The notes below the pieces were generated by a model. That model was not told where the DNA came from, ran no database searches, and saw only the letters and a program-made list of their open reading frames with translations. 64,000 nt of DNA, taken from NCBI RefSeq assembly GCF_020857975.1, contig NZ_JACWUO010000001.1, positions 124,001 to 188,000 on the forward strand. The letters run 5' to 3'. The translations under genes and the position numbers were made by a program. Every line of letters starts with the position of its first letter. Position 1 is the first letter of the stretch. Below are positions 61,347 through 64,000 of this stretch, in pieces. The DNA is from Stenotrophomonas rhizophila (lineage in GTDB: Bacteria; Pseudomonadota; Gammaproteobacteria; Xanthomonadales; Xanthomonadaceae).

Positions 61347-63485
61347 TCAGTCGGCCAACAGCCGCAACGGTGCGGCGCCCATCGCCGGGTCGGTGGTGCC
61401 CGGCCGGCCATCTTCGGCACGGCCGGCCAGGCGCTGCCAGACGCCGGCTTGCTGCAACTGCAGGTCGTACCAGCCGGCAGTGGGCGCGGCATCCCAGACG
61501 ATCTGCGTACGTTCATCGGGCTGCAACTGCAGCTGGCGTGCGGGCATCTGCGCGGCGTAGGCACCGGCGGAAATGCCGACCGCCTGCGCGGTCGGGCCGG
61601 GATTGTGCAGCTGCAGGCGCAGTCCCGCCGCAGTGCGCTCGACCGCAGCAAGCACCGGCGCGGCCGCCGTGGCCGCGCCGCGGTAACGGCGGTGGAAACC
61701 GTTGGGGCCCAGCAGCCACAGGTCGTAGCCGCTGCCCTCGTGCAGCGCCCAGCGGCCCTGCAACGGCATGCCCGGGGCGAGCGTATAGCGGCGCGGTATC
61801 GCCTCCAGCTGCAGCATGTCGTAGACGTGCAGCACCGCCGGTGCGCCCTCGCAGGCCAGCTGCAGGGTGACCACCGCCGCATCCACGGCAATGCCCACCT
61901 GCGGGCGGTACGGCAGCGCGCGGGCCGGGCGCATGCCCGGTTCCTGCTGCGCCGGTGGCAGGCTTTCGGGCAAGGCCGGCACCGTGCGCCCCGGCAGGGC
62001 GGCCGCGCGCGCGGCAAGGGCGGCGGTGGCCGGCAGCGAGGCGAGGAAGGGCCGCGTATCGCGATGGGCGAAATCGAAGGCGCCGGTGAGGTCGCCGCAG
62101 ACCGCGCGGCGCCACGGCGACAGCGCCGGCGCGGCTACGCCGAAACGGCGCTCGATCAGGCGGATCACCGAGGTGTGGTCGTACACCTGCGAATCGACCC
62201 AGCCGCCGCGGCTCCACGGCGAAATCGCATACAGCGGCACGCGCGGGCCAAGCCCGTACGGGCGGCCACGCAGGTCCAGCGGATCGGCCTGCTCGTTGCC
62301 GGGCGAGGCGTGCTGGTGGTACTCGCCGTCGGTGGCCACCGCCGAGGCACCCGCCCAGCCGCCGGCCACCGAAGCATCGGGCGATGGCGGTGCCGGCGGT
62401 GGCATGTGGTCGAAGAAGCCGTCGTTCTCGTCGAACATCAGCAGCAGCACGGTGCGGCTCCATACCTGCGGGTCGGCGGTGAGCGCATCGAGTACGCGCG
62501 CGGTATACGCCGCGCCCTGGGCCGGGCTGGACGGGCCGGGATGCTCGCTGCCGGCGGCGTCGGCAATGATGAAACTGACCTGCGGCAGCTGGCCCTTCAG
62601 CACGTCCTGGCGCAGCTGGGCCAGCCCGCGCGTGCTCACCCCACGTTCGCGCAGGGCCGCATCGTGGCCGGGCGCCGCACGCCAGGCCTGGCGGAAGCGC
62701 TCGAAGCCGGCCAGCGGGTTGTCGGTGAAGTTGTCGGCCATGTCCTGGTAGATCTGCCAGTCCACGCCGGCACGCTGCAGGCACTCGACATAGCTGGTCC
62801 AGGTATACGAATCGGGGTGGCCGCCCAGTTCGGGAAAGTTGTCGTGCGAGTTGGCCACCGCCGGGCCACCGCCACGTGCATGCGGATCGTTGTGCCCGGT
62901 CCACAGGAACAGGCGGTTGGGATTGGTGCCGGCCTGCATCGCGCAGTGGTAGGCATCGCAGACGGTGAACGCCTCGGCCAGGGCGAACTGGAACGGCAGG
63001 TCGGCGCGCCGGTAGTAGCCCATCGCATGGTCCTGCTTGGCCGCCGGCCACTGCCCCATGCGCCCGTGGTCCCAGGCGCGCTGCGCGTCGGGCCAGGTGT
63101 GCGGAGTGCCTTCCACGCGCATGACCCCGAACTGCGCGGCGGTATCCAGCGCGAACGGAGCGATGGCACCGGTACCGGCGGCGTTGGGCTGCAGCCACAG
63201 CGTGCGCGGCGGCTGGCCCGGCTGCAACGGCGCGGCCGGGGCGACGAAGCGGTCGCCGAAGCCGCGCACCCCGGGCAGGGTGCCGAAGTAATGGTCGAAC
63301 GCGCGGTTTTCCTGCATCAGCACCACGATGTGCTGCACGTCCTCCAGGCTGCGGCTGCGCGCGTCCGGGGCGATCGCTGCTGCCCGCGCGATGCTGGGCA
63401 GCAGCGCGCCGACTCCGGCCGCCATCCCGCCCTGCAGCAGGCGGCGGCGGGCGGGGTCGGCGACCGGCGGACGCGCTGGGCTCAC
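61347..63485 (-). CDS. plcN: Phosphocholine-type phospholipase C, Tat-exported
   Basis: 712 residues from GTG 63485. Tat signal ARRRLLQGGMAAGVGALLPSIARA. The acid-phosphatase-like PLC core: VVLMQENRAFDHYFGTLPGVRGF, the metal-binding SFIIADAAGSEHPGPSSPAQGAAY and LMFDENDGFFDHMPPP near 340-355; C-terminal DUF756 domains. It matches PlcN/PlcH, which release phosphocholine from phosphatidylcholine. The symbol plcN is tentative. The start overlaps the stop of the upstream TonB-dependent receptor (GTGA), so the two are coupled. Confidence 0.9.
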   Translation of the reverse strand: MSPARPPVADPARRRLLQGGMAAGVGALLPSIARAAAIAPDARSRSLEDVQHIVVLMQENRAFDHYFGTLPGVRGFGDRFVAPAAPLQPGQPPRTLWLQPNAAGTGAIAPFALDTAAQFGVMRVEGTPHTWPDAQRAWDHGRMGQWPAAKQDHAMGYYRRADLPFQFALAEAFTVCDAYHCAMQAGTNPNRLFLWTGHNDPHARGGGPAVANSHDNFPELGGHPDSYTWTSYVECLQRAGVDWQIYQDMADNFTDNPLAGFERFRQAWRAAPGHDAALRERGVSTRGLAQLRQDVLKGQLPQVSFIIADAAGSEHPGPSSPAQGAAYTARVLDALTADPQVWSRTVLLLMFDENDGFFDHMPPPAPPSPDASVAGGWAGASAVATDGEYHQHASPGNEQADPLDLRGRPYGLGPRVPLYAISPWSRGGWVDSQVYDHTSVIRLIERRFGVAAPALSPWRRAVCGDLTGAFDFAHRDTRPFLASLPATAALAARAAALPGRTVPALPESLPPAQQEPGMRPARALPYRPQVGIAVDAAVVTLQLACEGAPAVLHVYDMLQLEAIPRRYTLAPGMPLQGRWALHEGSGYDLWLLGPNGFHRRYRGAATAAAPVLAAVERTAAGLRLQLHNPGPTAQAVGISAGAYAAQMPARQLQLQPDERTQIVWDAAPTAGWYDLQLQQAGVWQRLAGRAEDGRPGTTDPAMGAAPLRLLAD

Positions 63486-64000
63486 AGGTCGACCCGTACC
63501 GAGAAACCGACCGTGCGCGGCGCGCCGATGAAGGCCGAGTCGCTGCCGTCCACGCCGGCCAGGTACTTGCGGTCGGTCAGGTTGCTGACCACCAGGCTGG
63601 CGCCGACGCCCTTGAGCTTGGGCGACAGGCTCTGCAGGTCCACACCGATGTTGGCGTTGAACACCGTGGCCGACGGCAGGCGGTTGGCGTTGGACGCATC
63701 CAGGTAACGCTCGCCCAGGTAGCGCCCGGACAGGCCGAAGTTCCAGGTCTCGCCCTGCCAGTCGGCCGAGACCACCAGGGTGTGCTTGGGCTGGCCGATC
63801 ACCTGCGCGCCATCGACGATGCCCAGTTCGGTGTCGCGCGCCAGGTTGCCGCTGCCCAGGTACTTGGAGCGGTTGTAGGTGTAGGCGCCGTTGAGCCGCC
63901 AGCCGTTGTCCCAGCCATAGCCGAGCGCCGCTTCCAGGCCGGTGCTTTCCACCCCGCCGAAGTTCTCGTAGACGCCGTCGGTTTCATCCAGGTAGTCGAT
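63482..64000 (-). CDS. TonB-dependent receptor, C-terminal part (truncated by the window)
   Basis: The last 172 residues only; the 5' end is beyond 64000. Barrel strands VESTGLEAALGYGWDNGWRLNGAYTY, QPKHTLVVSADWQGETWNFGLSGRYLGERYLD and the terminal VVSNLTDRKYLAG...VGFSVRVDL are typical of siderophore-type TBDRs. The stop TGA overlaps the GTG start of phospholipase C. The pairing suggests uptake of a product released by the phospholipase or a phosphate/choline link. Confidence 0.85.
   Translation of the reverse strand: MDYLDETDGVYENFGGVESTGLEAALGYGWDNGWRLNGAYTYNRSKYLGSGNLARDTELGIVDGAQVIGQPKHTLVVSADWQGETWNFGLSGRYLGERYLDASNANRLPSATVFNANIGVDLQSLSPKLKGVGASLVVSNLTDRKYLAGVDGSDSAFIGAPRTVGFSVRVDL

Overview
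The window is chromosomal DNA of a Xanthomonadaceae bacterium, most likely Stenotrophomonas or a close relative. The evidence is the high G+C, many short GTAG-headed palindromes of the SMAG type described in Stenotrophomonas maltophilia, an oleABCD hydrocarbon cluster, an effector with the Xanthomonadales T4SS secretion domain (XVIPCD), and a cNMP-binding diguanylate cyclase next to a class III nucleotide cyclase, as in Xanthomonas XC_0249/XC_0250. I see no rRNA, tRNA, IS element, prophage or CRISPR array.

Layout. 0-5.1 kb (mostly -): zapE (partial), alpha/beta hydrolase, EamA transporter (+), a composite intergenic repeat, secreted nuclease, cytochrome c. 5.2-10.8 kb: TetR regulator divergent from a leucine-degradation operon (isovaleryl-CoA dehydrogenase and both methylcrotonyl-CoA carboxylase subunits). 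10.9-16.4 kb: a compact, lower-G+C locus with two NHLP-like peptide precursors on +, and on - a SagB-like FMN dehydrogenase, a nucleotide cyclase with TPRs and a cNMP-binding GGDEF protein. This is the most interesting system here: a putative, chemically uncharacterised RiPP pathway tied to cyclic-nucleotide signalling. 16.7-23 kb: glyoxylate shunt (aceB, aceA) with a divergent LysR gene, a second LysR gene and an MFS exporter. 23.3-24.2 kb: two tandem degenerate type II dehydroquinase-like genes. 24.4-33.1 kb: Dcp-like lipoprotein peptidase, acyltransferase, arfB, DUF2059 protein, pseudouridine synthase, ubiB, ubiJ, ddlA and a small DUF1328 membrane protein.

33.2-39.3 kb: the olefin cluster. 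OleA condenses fatty acyl-CoAs, OleD reduces the product, OleC forms a beta-lactone and OleB decarboxylates it to a long-chain olefin. The cluster carries two unrelated insertions and a strong terminator-like hairpin between oleA and oleB. 39.4-48 kb: DUF4156 lipoprotein, M16 peptidase, a small exported repeat protein behind a YtrA-like operator, trmL, glutaryl-CoA dehydrogenase, ETF-ubiquinone oxidoreductase (the quinone entry point for electrons from both acyl-CoA dehydrogenases in the window), and a lipoprotein cytochrome c.

48-57.1 kb: BvgS/EvgS-type hybrid kinase divergent from its NarL/LuxR-type regulator, a C11 tract, a lipoprotein that may be an immunity protein, a 683-residue multidomain peptidoglycan-targeting T4SS effector candidate, a 1-kb repeat-rich spacer and a glycine-zipper protein. 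57.2-64 kb: APH-fold kinase, TPP riboswitch controlling a TonB-dependent receptor and a PnuC-family (PnuT) permease for thiamine uptake, then a Tat-exported phosphocholine-type phospholipase C translationally coupled to a TonB-dependent receptor cut by the window end.
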